A stretch of 64,000 bases of DNA from assembly GCF_001294335.1 (NCBI RefSeq), contig NZ_LGKG01000145.1:62001-126000 (forward strand), in the 5' to 3' direction. The translations under genes and the position numbers were made by a program. This document shows, one piece after another, positions 16,873 to 25,446 of the stretch. The notes beneath the pieces were generated by a model. That model was not told the DNA's origin. It saw only the letters and a list, made by a program, of their open reading frames with translations, and did not search any database. Origin of the DNA: Streptomyces chattanoogensis (GTDB taxonomy: Bacteria; Actinomycetota; Actinomycetes; Streptomycetales; Streptomycetaceae). Every line of letters begins with the position of its first letter. Within the stretch, counting starts at the first letter, position 1.

Positions 16873-17778
16873 TCACACCCGCCGCTCCTGCCTCTGCTTG
16901 CACTCCACACACAGCGTCGCCCGCGGAAAGGCCTGCATCCGTGCCTTCCCGATGGGATTGCCGCAGTTCTCGCACAGGCCGTAGGTGCCCGCGTCCAGCC
17001 TGCCGAGTGCCCGCTCGGTCTGCTGGAGCATCTCGCGGGCGTTGGAGGCCAGCGCCAGCTCGTGCTCGCGGGTGATGTTCTTGCTGCCGGTGTCGGCCTC
17101 GTCGTCCCCCGCACCGTCACCGGAGTCCCGCATCAGCCCGGCGATGGCGTCCTCCGACGCGACGATCTCCGCGCGCAGCCGTCCCGCCTCGCCCAGCAGG
17201 CCGGACCGTGCCTCGTCGACCTCCTGCGGGGTCCAGGGGTCCTCGCCGGGCCGTACGGCGAGTTCGCCGGGGGCCGCCGCGGCCACCCGGGCCGGGGGGA
17301 CCGCGCTGTCCACCGTGCCGTCCATGGCGTGCGCCTCAGCGGCCGCCGTCTTCTTCGCCACCACCGTGTGGGCTCCCGTCTTCTTCGCGGGCACCGCGGC
17401 GTTCCTGGCCGCGGTCTTCCTCGCCGCCGTCTTCGACGCCGTCTTGGTGACTGCTGTTCTGGTGCCGGCCGTCTTGGTGCCGGAGGTCTTGGTGCCGGAG
17501 GTCTTTGCCGCGGCCTTCCCAGCCGGTGCCTTGGCTTCCGCCTTCTGCGCCGTCTTCGGGTCCGCCTTCTTCGCCGCTGCCTTCTTCGGTGCTGTCGCCT
17601 TCGGGGCTGCCTTCTGCGGGGCTGTCGTCTTCCGGGCCGTATGCGGGTGAGCCGTCTTCGTCCGGGCCGTCTTCGTCCCCGGAGCCGTCTTCGCCGGTGC
17701 CGGCTGCTTCGCGGCAGCCTCATCGGCCTCATCGGCAGGCGTCGAGCTCCTCTGCGCGGCGGTCTTTTTCGCCACCAT
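16873..17778 (-). CDS. DksA/TraR-type zinc-finger protein with a histone-H1-like tail
   Basis: The 301-residue protein combines two parts. Residues 1 to about 165 are a Lys/Ala/Thr/Pro-rich, disordered region made of short repeats (KKTA, TKTA, KTSGTKTSG) very like the tails of histone H1 and bacterial HupS/Hc1 proteins, so DNA binding is likely. The C-terminal 120 residues form a DksA/TraR domain with a coiled coil and the zinc finger LCENCGNPIGKARMQ...LCVEC, a four-cysteine site. DksA proteins enter the RNA polymerase secondary channel and tune transcription; whether this one does is not known. The ATG at 17778 follows GAAGGGG at about 8 bases. A palindrome TCACATATGTGA lies 13 bases upstream. 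Located between lspA and ileS, as in S. coelicolor. Confidence 0.88.
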   Translation of the reverse strand: MVAKKTAAQRSSTPADEADEAAAKQPAPAKTAPGTKTARTKTAHPHTARKTTAPQKAAPKATAPKKAAAKKADPKTAQKAEAKAPAGKAAAKTSGTKTSGTKTAGTRTAVTKTASKTAARKTAARNAAVPAKKTGAHTVVAKKTAAAEAHAMDGTVDSAVPPARVAAAAPGELAVRPGEDPWTPQEVDEARSGLLGEAGRLRAEIVASEDAIAGLMRDSGDGAGDDEADTGSKNITREHELALASNAREMLQQTERALGRLDAGTYGLCENCGNPIGKARMQAFPRATLCVECKQRQERRV

Positions 17779-17791
17779 GGCCGCGACCCCT

Positions 17792-17803
17792 TCACATATG
17801 TGA
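17792..17803. promoter_or_regulatory. 12-bp palindrome upstream of the DksA-like gene
   Basis: TCACATATGTGA is a perfect palindrome in an otherwise very GC-rich region, 13 bases before the ATG. It may be an operator; no regulator is implied by the neighbours. Confidence 0.45.
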
Positions 17804-18038
17804 GCTTGTGCGCGAATCGTGACGGGAACGATAAATCGCCACACGGCACGCGGCAACGGGGCGCACCGCCCGGCGGGACCGGCCGCCCCGCCCGTGCGCC
17901 CGGTCTGCCTCGGTTGTGCCCCGCTGCCCGCGCCGCACACCCCGGAGCCGCTATCCGGCCATTCGGGTCATTCCCCGGGCGGCGCCCCCGCCCGGGGCCC
18001 CGGGAAAAATACGGTCGGCCCCTGTCGGCGCGGCCCCG

Positions 18039-18044
18039 TACACT
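18039..18044 (+). promoter_or_regulatory. candidate -10 of the ileS T-box transcript
   Basis: TACACT lies about 7 bases before the point where T-box homology begins (about 18051), a good -10 position. The matching -35 region is GC-rich and weak. Confidence 0.5.
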
Positions 18045-18050
18045 GGGCGC

Positions 18051-18346
18051 AGCGAGAGGCATTGATGGGACGAGTAGCGTCGTACGCAGCCAGCAGCGAC
18101 CCGGGGACGGTGCGAGCCCGGGGGCGTGCACGACGTGAAGATCACCCCGGAGCCGCCGGAAGAAAGCTTTGGACAGTGGGCTCCGCCCACGGGCCGCGGG
18201 CCGCCCAGGGCGAGTAGAACCGGCAGCGCGACCCCAATGAGGGGGCGGTGCCAGCGGCACCGCCAAGGAGGGTGGTACCGCGGGAGCCCAGGCTCTCGTC
18301 CCTCCGGACGGAGAACGCAGCAGGTGTCCGCCGGAGGAAACCCCCG
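18051..18346 (+). promoter_or_regulatory. T-box leader of ileS (isoleucine tRNA sensor)
   Basis: The leader has the T-box landmarks in order. GATGGGACGAGTAG lies near the 5' end, followed by the Stem I region with a GCAGCGA segment. Next is a candidate specifier codon ATC (Ile) at 18141-18143 in a GTGAAGATCACC context. AGTAGAACCGG is around 18212, and the T-box core GGTGGTACCGCG is at 18271-18282. No transcription terminator follows. Instead CCTCCGG (18301-18307) can pair with CCGGAGG (18331-18337), the ileS ribosome site. This fits translational control: uncharged isoleucine tRNA would stabilise the T-box form and free the ribosome site. Actinobacterial ileS T-boxes acting on translation are established knowledge; the pairing here is inferred from complementarity. 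Confidence 0.9.
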
Positions 18347-21300
18347 ATGAGTGAGCAGCCCCAGTACCGCCAGGTACCCGCCCAGGTAGACCTCCCCGCC
18401 CTCGAGCACGCGGTGCTCGAGTTCTGGCAGGAGCAGAAGGTCTTCTCCCGTACCCTCCAGCAGTCCGAGGGCCGGCCCGAGTGGGTCTTCTTCGAGGGCC
18501 CGCCGACGGCCAACGGCATGCCCGGCGCCCACCACATCGAGGCCCGCGTCTTCAAGGACGTCTTCCCCCGGTTCCGCACGATGCAGGGCTACCACGTCGA
18601 CCGCAAGGCCGGCTGGGACTGCCACGGCCTCCCGGTCGAGCTGACCGTGGAGAAGGAGCTGGGCTTCAGCGGCAAGAAGGACATCGAGGCGTACGGCATC
18701 GCCGAGTTCAACGCCAAGTGCCGCGAGTCGGTGACCCGGCACACCGACGCCTTCGCCGAGCTCACGACCCGGATGGGCTACTGGACCGACCTGGATGCGC
18801 CGTACCGCACCATGGACCCCGACTACATCGAGTCGGTGTGGTGGTCGCTCAAGGAGATCTTCGGCAAGGGCCTGCTGGTCCAGGACCACCGCGTCGCCCC
18901 CTGGTGCCCCCGCTGCGGCACCGGCCTGTCGGACCACGAGCTGGCGCAGGGCTACGAGACCGTCGTCGACCCCTCGGTCTACGTCCGCCTCCCGCTGACC
19001 TCCGGCCCGCTCGCCGGCCAGGCGTCCCTCCTGATCTGGACGACGACCCCCTGGACCCTGGTCTCCAACACCGCCGCCGCCGCGCACCCCGACGTCACCT
19101 ACGTCGTCGCCACCGACGGCACGGAGAAGCTGGTCGTCGCCGAGCCCCTCCTGGAGAAGGCCCTCGGCGAGGGCTGGGAGGCCACCGGGCAGTCCTTCAC
19201 CGGCCGCGAGATGGAGCGCTGGGCGTACGAGCGCCCGTTCTCCCTCGTCGAGCTGGAGGGCGCCAACTTCGTCGTCAACGCCGAGTACGTCACCACCGAC
19301 GACGGTACGGGTCTGGTCCACCAGGCCCCGGCCTTCGGTGAGGACGACCTCAGGACCTGCAAGGCGTACGGCCTGCCGGTGGTCAACCCCGTCCGCCCGG
19401 ACGGCACCTTCGAGGAGGGCCTGGCGCTGGTCGGCGGCGCCTTCTTCAAGAAGGCCGACCAGACCCTGGTCGAGGACCTCTCCTCCCGCGGCCTGCTCTT
19501 CCGGCACATCGCCTACGAGCACAGCTACCCGCACTGCTGGCGCTGCCACACCGCGCTGCTCTACTACGCCCAGCCGTCCTGGTACATCCGCACCACCGCG
19601 GTCAAGGACGCCCTGCTGCGCGAGAACGAGCACACCAACTGGTACCCGGAGTCGGTCAAGCACGGCCGGTTCGGCGACTGGCTGAACAACAACATCGACT
19701 GGGCGCTGTCCCGCAACCGCTACTGGGGCACCCCGCTGCCCATCTGGCGCTGCGAGGAGGACCACCTCACCTGCGTCGGCTCGCTGGCCGAGCTGACCGA
19801 GCTGACCGGCACCGACCAGTCGGGCCTGGACCCGCACCGCCCGTTCATCGACGAGATCACCTTCGGCTGCACCGCCGAGGGCTGCTCGCTCACGGCGACC
19901 CGCGTCCCCGAGGTGATCGACGCCTGGTACGACTCGGGCTCGATGCCGTTCGCGCAGTGGGGCTACCCGTACCGCAACAAGGAGCTGTTCGAGAAGCGCT
20001 ACCCGGCGCAGTTCATCTCGGAGGCCATCGACCAGACCCGCGGCTGGTTCTACACCCTGATGGCCGTCGGCACCCTCGTCTTCGACAAGTCGTCGTACGA
20101 GAACGTCGTCTGCCTGGGCCACATCCTGGCCGAGGACGGCCGGAAGATGTCCAAGCACCTGGGCAACACCCTCCAGCCGATCCCGCTGATGGACCAGCAC
20201 GGCGCCGACGCGGTCCGCTGGTTCATGGCCGCCGGCGGCTCTCCGTGGGCCGCCCGCCGGGTGGGCCACGGCACCATCCAGGAGGTCGTCCGCAAGACGC
20301 TGCTCACCTACTGGAACACCGTCGCCTTCCAGGCCCTGTACGCCCGTACGTCCGGCTGGGCGCCGTCCGCCGCCGACCCGGCCCCGGCCGACCGCCCGCT
20401 GCTGGACCGCTGGCTGCTCGGCGAACTGAACACCCTGGTCGACGGCGTCACCCAGGCGCTGGAGGCCTACGACACCCAGCGCGCCGGCAAGCTGCTCTCC
20501 TCCTTCGTCGACGACCTCTCCAACTGGTACGTCCGCCGTTCCCGCCGCCGCTTCTGGCAGGGCGAGCCGGCCGCGCTGCGCACCCTCCACGAGGTCATCG
20601 AGACGGTCACCCGCCTGATGGCCCCGCTGACCCCGTTCATCACGGAGCGGGTCTGGCAGGACCTGGTCGTCCCGGTCACCCCGGACGCCCCGGACTCCGT
20701 CCACCTCGCCACGTGGCCGGTGGCCGACAAGGCGGCCATCGACCCGGTGCTCTCCGAGCGGATGCTGCTGGTCCGCCGCCTGGTCGAGCTGGGCCGCGCG
20801 ACCCGCGCGGAGTCCGGCGTCAAGACCCGGCAGCCGCTGTCCCGCGCGCTGGTGGGCGCGGCCGGTTTCGCCGGTCTCTCCGAGGACCTGCGCGCCCAGA
20901 TCGCCGAGGAGCTGAACGTCTCCTCCCTCGCCTCCCTCTCGGAGGTGGGCGGCTCCCTGGTGGACACCACCGCCAAGGCCAACTTCCGTGCCCTCGGCAA
21001 GCGGTTCGGCAAGGGTGTCCAGGCGGTGGCCAAGGCCGTGGCGGCGGCGGACGCGGCGGCCCTGTCGCTGGCGCTGCGCGACGGCACGGCGTCCGTCGAG
21101 GTCGACGGCGAGACCGTCACCCTCGCCCCGGACGAGGTCATCATCACCGAGACCCCGCGCGAGGGCTGGTCGGTGGCCTCCGACTCCGGCGCGACGGTCG
21201 CCCTCGACCTGGAGATCACCCCGGAGCTGCGCCGCGCGGGCCTGGCCCGTGACGCCATCCGGCTCATCCAGGAGGCCCGCAAGAACAGCGGGCTGGACGT

Positions 21301-21490
21301 CGCCGACCGGATCGCCCTGCGCTGGTCGGCCACCGACGAGGACGTCCGCACGGCCCTGACCGACCACGCCGCCCTGATCTCCGACGAGGTCCTCGCCACG
21401 GACTACGCCCAGGGCGAGCCGGACGGTTCCTTCGGCTCCGCGTTCACGGACGAGAGCCTGGGCCTGACGTTCCACCTGCGGAAGGCGTAA
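18347..21490 (+). CDS. ileS: isoleucyl-tRNA synthetase, type 2, with a GAHH signature
   Basis: The 1047-residue class I synthetase charges tRNA-Ile with isoleucine. The catalytic domain opens with GPPTANGMPGAHH. In place of the usual HXGH, residues 60-63 read G-A-H-H, the altered signature described for some type 2 IleRS enzymes. The KMSKS loop is KMSKH at 600-604. The large editing domain (about 190-420) and anticodon-binding domain are complete, and the length fits the eukaryote-like type 2 class. That class is generally insensitive to mupirocin. The ATG at 18347 is preceded by CCGGAGG, which the T-box leader can sequester; upstream in-frame codons fall within the leader RNA. Two strong hairpins follow the stop. 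No second ileS is in the window. Confidence 0.97.
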   Translation: MSEQPQYRQVPAQVDLPALEHAVLEFWQEQKVFSRTLQQSEGRPEWVFFEGPPTANGMPGAHHIEARVFKDVFPRFRTMQGYHVDRKAGWDCHGLPVELTVEKELGFSGKKDIEAYGIAEFNAKCRESVTRHTDAFAELTTRMGYWTDLDAPYRTMDPDYIESVWWSLKEIFGKGLLVQDHRVAPWCPRCGTGLSDHELAQGYETVVDPSVYVRLPLTSGPLAGQASLLIWTTTPWTLVSNTAAAAHPDVTYVVATDGTEKLVVAEPLLEKALGEGWEATGQSFTGREMERWAYERPFSLVELEGANFVVNAEYVTTDDGTGLVHQAPAFGEDDLRTCKAYGLPVVNPVRPDGTFEEGLALVGGAFFKKADQTLVEDLSSRGLLFRHIAYEHSYPHCWRCHTALLYYAQPSWYIRTTAVKDALLRENEHTNWYPESVKHGRFGDWLNNNIDWALSRNRYWGTPLPIWRCEEDHLTCVGSLAELTELTGTDQSGLDPHRPFIDEITFGCTAEGCSLTATRVPEVIDAWYDSGSMPFAQWGYPYRNKELFEKRYPAQFISEAIDQTRGWFYTLMAVGTLVFDKSSYENVVCLGHILAEDGRKMSKHLGNTLQPIPLMDQHGADAVRWFMAAGGSPWAARRVGHGTIQEVVRKTLLTYWNTVAFQALYARTSGWAPSAADPAPADRPLLDRWLLGELNTLVDGVTQALEAYDTQRAGKLLSSFVDDLSNWYVRRSRRRFWQGEPAALRTLHEVIETVTRLMAPLTPFITERVWQDLVVPVTPDAPDSVHLATWPVADKAAIDPVLSERMLLVRRLVELGRATRAESGVKTRQPLSRALVGAAGFAGLSEDLRAQIAEELNVSSLASLSEVGGSLVDTTAKANFRALGKRFGKGVQAVAKAVAAADAAALSLALRDGTASVEVDGETVTLAPDEVIITETPREGWSVASDSGATVALDLEITPELRRAGLARDAIRLIQEARKNSGLDVADRIALRWSATDEDVRTALTDHAALISDEVLATDYAQGEPDGSFGSAFTDESLGLTFHLRKA

Positions 21491-21508
21491 GCGGCGACGG
21501 CACGGCCG

Positions 21509-21555
21509 TTACGGCGAAGCCCCCGGCACCCGGTGTGCCGGGGGCTTCGCCGTAA
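21509..21555. terminator. terminator hairpin after ileS
   Basis: A perfect 21-bp inverted repeat with a 5-base loop begins 18 bp after the ileS stop. It is one of the strongest hairpins in the window. Confidence 0.9.
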
Positions 21556-21601
21556 CGGGGCGGCCGGACCGCGCCCCCCGGCACGGCACCGCACACGGCA
21601 A

Positions 21602-21641
21602 AAGGGCCGGGCCCCGAGGAAGTCCTCGGGGCCCGGCCCTT
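21602..21641. terminator. terminator hairpin after divIVA
   Basis: A perfect 19-bp inverted repeat (aagggccgggccccgagga and complement) with almost no loop lies 29 bp past the divIVA stop on the minus strand. Together with 21509-21555 it isolates the convergent ileS and divIVA transcripts. Confidence 0.88.
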
Positions 21642-21669
21642 GATTGCCGACGTCAGCGCTGGGCGGACG

Positions 21670-22791
21670 TCAGTTGTCGTCCTCGTCGATGAGGAAACCG
21701 CGCATCGGCGACGGCGCCTGTCCCATCGGGGACGGGCCCTGCGGCCGTACCGGTGCCATCGGCTGGGTCATCGCCGGCGACATCTGCTGCTGACCGCCGT
21801 AGGACGGGCCGCCACCGGCGCCGTTGCCCATCGACTGGCCGCCGCCCATGGTGTGGTTACCACCCATGGTGTGGTTGCCGCCCATGGTGCCCGCACCGGC
21901 CGACGCCATCGACGGGGACGGCGGCAGCGAGGCCGCGGCGGTGGGCGCCGGGGTCCGCGGCGGGGCCAGCGAGTCGTCGGACTGGTTCTCCAGCTGGCGC
22001 AGCTGGCTCTCCAGGTACGACTTCAGGCGGGTGCGGTACTCGCGCTCGAAGCCGCGCAGGTCCTCGACCTTGCGCTCCAGCGTGGCGCGGGCCGACTCCA
22101 GCGAGCCCATCGCTACGCGGTGCTTCTCCTGCGCGTCCCGCTCCAGCGCGTCGGCCTTGGCGCGGGCGTCCCGCTCCAGGCCCTCGGCGCGGCTGCGCGC
22201 CTCGCCGACGATCTTGTTGGCCTCGGAACGGGCCTCCGCGATCGCCTGGTCGGCGGTCTGCTGCGCCAGCGACAGCACGCGCGCCGCGCTGTCACCGCCG
22301 GGGCCGCCCTGCTGGCCGCCGCCCTGCTGCAGCTGCTGCGGACCGCCGGGGCCGCCCAGGGGGCCGCCCATCGGGCCGTCGGGGCCCATCGGACCGGGAC
22401 CGTGCGGGCCCTGCGGGCCGCCGTGGCCACCGGGACCTGGAGGCAGCTGCGGTGCACCACCGGGCAGTTGGGGCGGGCCACCCATCCCCTGCTGCTGCGG
22501 CGGGACCGGCTGCGGACCGGATATGGCGGCGGGCACCGGGGCCCCGCCTCGCTGCTGCTGCGGCTGCTGCTGGTCGGGTCCCTTGCGCAGGCCCTGCTGC
22601 TGCTGGTTCTGCGCAGCGGCGCGGGTGGCAGCGGCCAGCTTGGCGCGCAGGTCCTCGTTCTCCCGGAGCAGCCTGGTCAGCTCTGCTTCAACCTCGTCGA
22701 GGAAGGCATCGACCTCGTCCTCGTCATAGCCTTCTCGGAGGCGGACGGTCGTGAACTGCTTGTTCCGCACGTCCTCGGGGGTCAACGGCAT
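21670..22791 (-). CDS. divIVA: DivIVA polar growth determinant
   Basis: The 373-residue coiled-coil protein marks hyphal tips and recruits the wall-synthesis machinery in Streptomyces. The N-terminal membrane-binding domain is intact (MPLTPEDVRNKQFTTVRLRE, then GYDEDEVDAFLDEVE), followed by a first coiled coil to about residue 65. A long linker (about 70-205) is rich in Gln, Pro and Gly, with QQQ runs. A second coiled coil spans about 205-310 with many RA and KAD heptads. The Met/Gly-rich tail contains three NHTMGG-type units. In Streptomyces divIVA is essential. Its place at the end of the dcw cluster is conserved; it lies 49 bp after the yggT-type gene and ends at a strong terminator. Confidence 0.96.
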   Translation of the reverse strand: MPLTPEDVRNKQFTTVRLREGYDEDEVDAFLDEVEAELTRLLRENEDLRAKLAAATRAAAQNQQQQGLRKGPDQQQPQQQRGGAPVPAAISGPQPVPPQQQGMGGPPQLPGGAPQLPPGPGGHGGPQGPHGPGPMGPDGPMGGPLGGPGGPQQLQQGGGQQGGPGGDSAARVLSLAQQTADQAIAEARSEANKIVGEARSRAEGLERDARAKADALERDAQEKHRVAMGSLESARATLERKVEDLRGFEREYRTRLKSYLESQLRQLENQSDDSLAPPRTPAPTAAASLPPSPSMASAGAGTMGGNHTMGGNHTMGGGQSMGNGAGGGPSYGGQQQMSPAMTQPMAPVRPQGPSPMGQAPSPMRGFLIDEDDN

Positions 22792-22840
22792 CTCTACTTC
22801 ACCTCAACGTAGTCGTCGGCAATCGGCAAGACCGTATCGT

Positions 22841-23131
22841 TCACAACAACACCGACCTCACGACGGTGATCAGGATGTAGACGATGATCATCAATACGAA
22901 GAAGGACAGGTCGAGCGCCACGCCCCCGAGACGCAGCGGCGGAATGACCCGCCGCAGAAGCTTGAGTGGCGGATCGGTGACAGTGTAGGTGGCCTCCAGA
23001 ACGACCACCATCGCCTTGCCGGGTTGCCATGAACGGGCGAACTGGAACACGTAGTCCATCACCAGCCGGAAGATCAACACGATCAGGAAGCAGTACAGCG
23101 CGATATAGATCACCTGACCAGCGACACTCAT
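22841..23131 (-). CDS. YggT-family membrane protein
   Basis: The 96-residue protein has two hydrophobic helices (about residues 5-25 and 70-93) joined by a conserved loop containing TDPPLKLLRRVIPPLRLGG, the YggT family signature. YggT proteins sit beside sepF and divIVA in many Gram-positive dcw clusters and are thought to assist division or osmotic homeostasis; the molecular role is unknown. Start is an ATG with GAGAGGGACGCGCGAG upstream. A 68-bp gap separates it from sepF. Confidence 0.9.
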   Translation of the reverse strand: MSVAGQVIYIALYCFLIVLIFRLVMDYVFQFARSWQPGKAMVVVLEATYTVTDPPLKLLRRVIPPLRLGGVALDLSFFVLMIIVYILITVVRSVLL

Positions 23132-23199
23132 CTCGCGCGTCCCTCTCCCCTTGATCCCGTCTCGGCCTTGCCGGCCTCGGTGTTGCCCGGTGTTGCGTC

Positions 23200-23820
23200 T
23201 CAGCTCTGGTTGAAGAACCCGCCCTCTGCGATACGGGCCTTGTCCTCCGCCGTGACATCGACGTTAGCAGGCGACAACAGGAACACCTTCTGCGTCACCC
23301 GCTCGATGCTCCCGTGAAGACCAAACACCAAACCGGCCGCAAAGTCGACAAGTCGCTTTGCGTCTGTGTCATCCATCTCTGTGAGATTCATGATCACCGG
23401 AGTGCCCTCACGGAAGTGTTCCCCGATGGTACGGGCTTCGTTGTAGGTCCGGGGGTGAAGCGTCGTGATGCGGTACGGCTCCCGCTCGGACACAACCTTG
23501 GGCATGATCACCGGTGCGTTCTTCTCCAGATTCGGGCGGTCGGGTGTGATGGATGCCACGGGGGCGATTCGGGCGGGTCGTCCGCTTTCCGCGGCGATCG
23601 GGGCGGGTTCACGCTGCGCCGGGGGTGTCACGGCACGGACCGGTTCCTCCCGTTCCGGGCGTGTTTCCGCCTGGACTTGGTGCTGCTGGCGCCGACCCCG
23701 TTCCGGCTCCGGGTCAAGCTCGGGCTCGAACTCGTCGTCGGGGTCGAAACCCCGGCCGTCGTACCCATCGTCCTCCACGAGGCCGAGGTAGACCGCCATC
23801 TTGCGCATCGCGCCGGCCAT
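23200..23820 (-). CDS. sepF: SepF, FtsZ-associated cell division protein
   Basis: The 206-residue protein links FtsZ filaments to the membrane. The N-terminus ([18 protein letters not shown]) is the amphipathic membrane-targeting helix. A disordered Glu/Arg/Pro-rich linker spans about residues 20-115. The C-terminal SepF fold includes [20 protein letters not shown], then [34 protein letters not shown] and [12 protein letters not shown]. It is the SepF encoded next to ftsZ; Streptomyces has further SepF-like proteins elsewhere. The start could also be the internal ATG at residue 5 or 8. A 129-bp gap upstream, AT-richer than its surroundings, may hold a promoter. Confidence 0.94.
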   Translation of the reverse strand: MAGAMRKMAVYLGLVEDDGYDGRGFDPDDEFEPELDPEPERGRRQQHQVQAETRPEREEPVRAVTPPAQREPAPIAAESGRPARIAPVASITPDRPNLEKNAPVIMPKVVSEREPYRITTLHPRTYNEARTIGEHFREGTPVIMNLTEMDDTDAKRLVDFAAGLVFGLHGSIERVTQKVFLLSPANVDVTAEDKARIAEGGFFNQS

Positions 23821-23949
23821 TCTCTGCGTCCTCCGCTCTGTGGTGGATCGGCTCCGTCACCGGGCGCCTTGGATCCACTTTCGGCCTACCCGCCCCCTTT
23901 TGACGGGAATGACCATATTTTGTGCTGTGGTCCGACTTGCTTCGCGACG

Positions 23950-24672
23950 TTACCCGAGCCGTGGTCGGACTCCGAGTACCGCAGTGCCGACGCGCACATG
24001 TGTCGCCCCGGCCCGCACGGCGTCTTCGAGGTCCGCGCTCATGCCTGCTGACACCATGTTGGCAGCAGGATGGTTGACGCGCAGGTCGGTTGAGATTTCC
24101 ATGAGTCGTTCGAATGCGGCGAGTTGCCGCCCGGCATACGGTCCGCTCAACGGCGCGACGGTCATCACACCGTCCAGCCGCAGCCCTTGGGCCCCGGCGA
24201 TCGCCTCGGCCAGCGCCGGCACACCGTCCGGTGCCACTCCGCCCCGGTCCCCCTGCCGCCCTGACTCCGCGTCAAGCGCCACCTGGATCAGGCATCCCAG
24301 CTCCCGCTCGGCGCGCACCGCCTCCCGGGAGAGCGCGGTGACGAGCCGGGCCCGGTCGACCGACTGGACAAGTCCGGCATAGCGGGCGACGGACCGCACT
24401 TTGTTCGTCTGCAATTGACCGACGAAGTGCCAAGTAAGAGGCAAATCGGCACATTCGGCGGCCTTCGGTGCCGCATCCTGATCGCGATTTTCCGCGACGT
24501 GCCGCACCCCCAGCTCCGCGAGCAGCCGGACGTCGCTCGCCGGGTACGTCTTGGTGACCACGATCAGGGTCACCTCTTCACGCGGCCGGCCGGCCTTGGC
24601 ACAAGCGGTGGAGATACGGTTCTCCACCGCCGCCAGGTTGTCGGCAAGTTCCGTTTTCCGCACGTCCGTCAC
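23950..24672 (-). CDS. YggS/PLPBP pyridoxal-phosphate homeostasis protein
   Basis: The 240-residue protein is a single-domain TIM-barrel PLP-binding protein that keeps free pyridoxal phosphate in balance; it has no known catalytic activity. The PLP lysine is in LIVVTKTYPASD. The family motif GENRVQE appears here as AENRDQD. WHFVGQLQTNK and a C-terminal GMSADLEDAVRAGATHVRVG that binds the phosphate are present. The GTG at 24672 overlaps the TGA of the pgeF gene by four bases (GTGA), so translation is probably coupled; the longer open frame upstream is out of phase with pgeF and not real. Confidence 0.94.
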   Translation of the reverse strand: MTDVRKTELADNLAAVENRISTACAKAGRPREEVTLIVVTKTYPASDVRLLAELGVRHVAENRDQDAAPKAAECADLPLTWHFVGQLQTNKVRSVARYAGLVQSVDRARLVTALSREAVRAERELGCLIQVALDAESGRQGDRGGVAPDGVPALAEAIAGAQGLRLDGVMTVAPLSGPYAGRQLAAFERLMEISTDLRVNHPAANMVSAGMSADLEDAVRAGATHVRVGTAVLGVRPRLG

Positions 24673-25433
24673 ACGCTCAGCCTCCCCCGGCCTGCGGCCG
24701 GGGGGTCCCCGAGCCATACATAACTCGCGAGCCGCCCCGTGGTGCGGTCCCGCCGATAGGAGAAATGGTCCGCCGATTCGCGGGTGCAGACGTGGGCGTC
24801 CTCCCGCACCGGCACGCCCGCCGCGGCCAGTTGGGCCCGGACACCTGCGGTGACATCCACCGCGGGGGTGCCCCAACTGGTCGTCGACCAGGCCTCGGGC
24901 ACGGCCGCGGCGACCTCGGCGCGCATCGCCTCCGGCACCTCGTAGCAGCGTCCGCAGACTGCGGGCCCGGTGTACGCGATGATCCGCGCGGGGTCGGCGC
25001 CCAGCCCGGTCATCGCCTCGACCGCCGCGGGGACGACCCCGGCGACCAGGCCCGGCCGCCCGGCGTGCGCGGCCCCGGCCACCTGGGCGACCGGGTCGGC
25101 GAGCAGTACCGGGGTGCAGTCGGCGGTCAGTACGGCGAGCGCGAGACCCGGACGGGCGGTCACCACCGCGTCCACGCACGGGATCCCGCCGGTGCCCCAG
25201 GGGCCGTCGACCACGGCCACGTCCCGGCCGTGGACCTGGTTCATCCAGACCACCGCGGCCGGATCGAGGCCGAGTTCCCCGGCGGCGAGCTCCCGGTTCG
25301 TACGGACCGCCGAGGGGTCATCGCCGACCGCGCCGCCCAGATTGAGCTGATCATACGGAGCGGCGCTCACCCCGCCCCACCTGTCGGTGAAGGCGAAATG
25401 CGCGCCGCTCTCGTGGTGCTGTTGCCCTATCAC
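24669..25433 (-). CDS. pgeF: multicopper-oxidase-fold purine/peptidoglycan editing factor (YfiH/PgeF)
   Basis: The 254-residue protein belongs to the YfiH/YlmD (DUF152) family. Its zinc-binding residues are seen in VLTADCTPVLLAD, GAAHAGRPGLV and GPAVCGRCYEVP (Cys/His set). Members are reported to act on purine nucleosides (phosphorylase/deaminase) and, in E. coli, to keep L-Ser out of peptidoglycan stems. The conserved position directly after ftsZ argues for a wall-related role, which is inference. It starts 13 bp after the ftsZ stop and overlaps the next gene by 4 bp. The C-terminus (SYVWLGDPPAAGRGRLSV) is a little longer than usual. Confidence 0.92.
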   Translation of the reverse strand: MIGQQHHESGAHFAFTDRWGGVSAAPYDQLNLGGAVGDDPSAVRTNRELAAGELGLDPAAVVWMNQVHGRDVAVVDGPWGTGGIPCVDAVVTARPGLALAVLTADCTPVLLADPVAQVAGAAHAGRPGLVAGVVPAAVEAMTGLGADPARIIAYTGPAVCGRCYEVPEAMRAEVAAAVPEAWSTTSWGTPAVDVTAGVRAQLAAAGVPVREDAHVCTRESADHFSYRRDRTTGRLASYVWLGDPPAAGRGRLSV

Positions 25434-25446
25434 TTCGGTGCTTTGG

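Noticed and set aside
17951..21475. Very long open frame (1174 codons) antisense to ileS
   Set aside because: High GC in Streptomyces keeps antisense frames free of stops. The composition mirrors IleRS codons, no family is recognisable, and the sense gene has every expected motif.
23314..24051. Plus-strand frame across sepF and yggS
   Set aside because: It is antisense to two genes whose protein motifs are complete; composition is that of a reverse-frame shadow.
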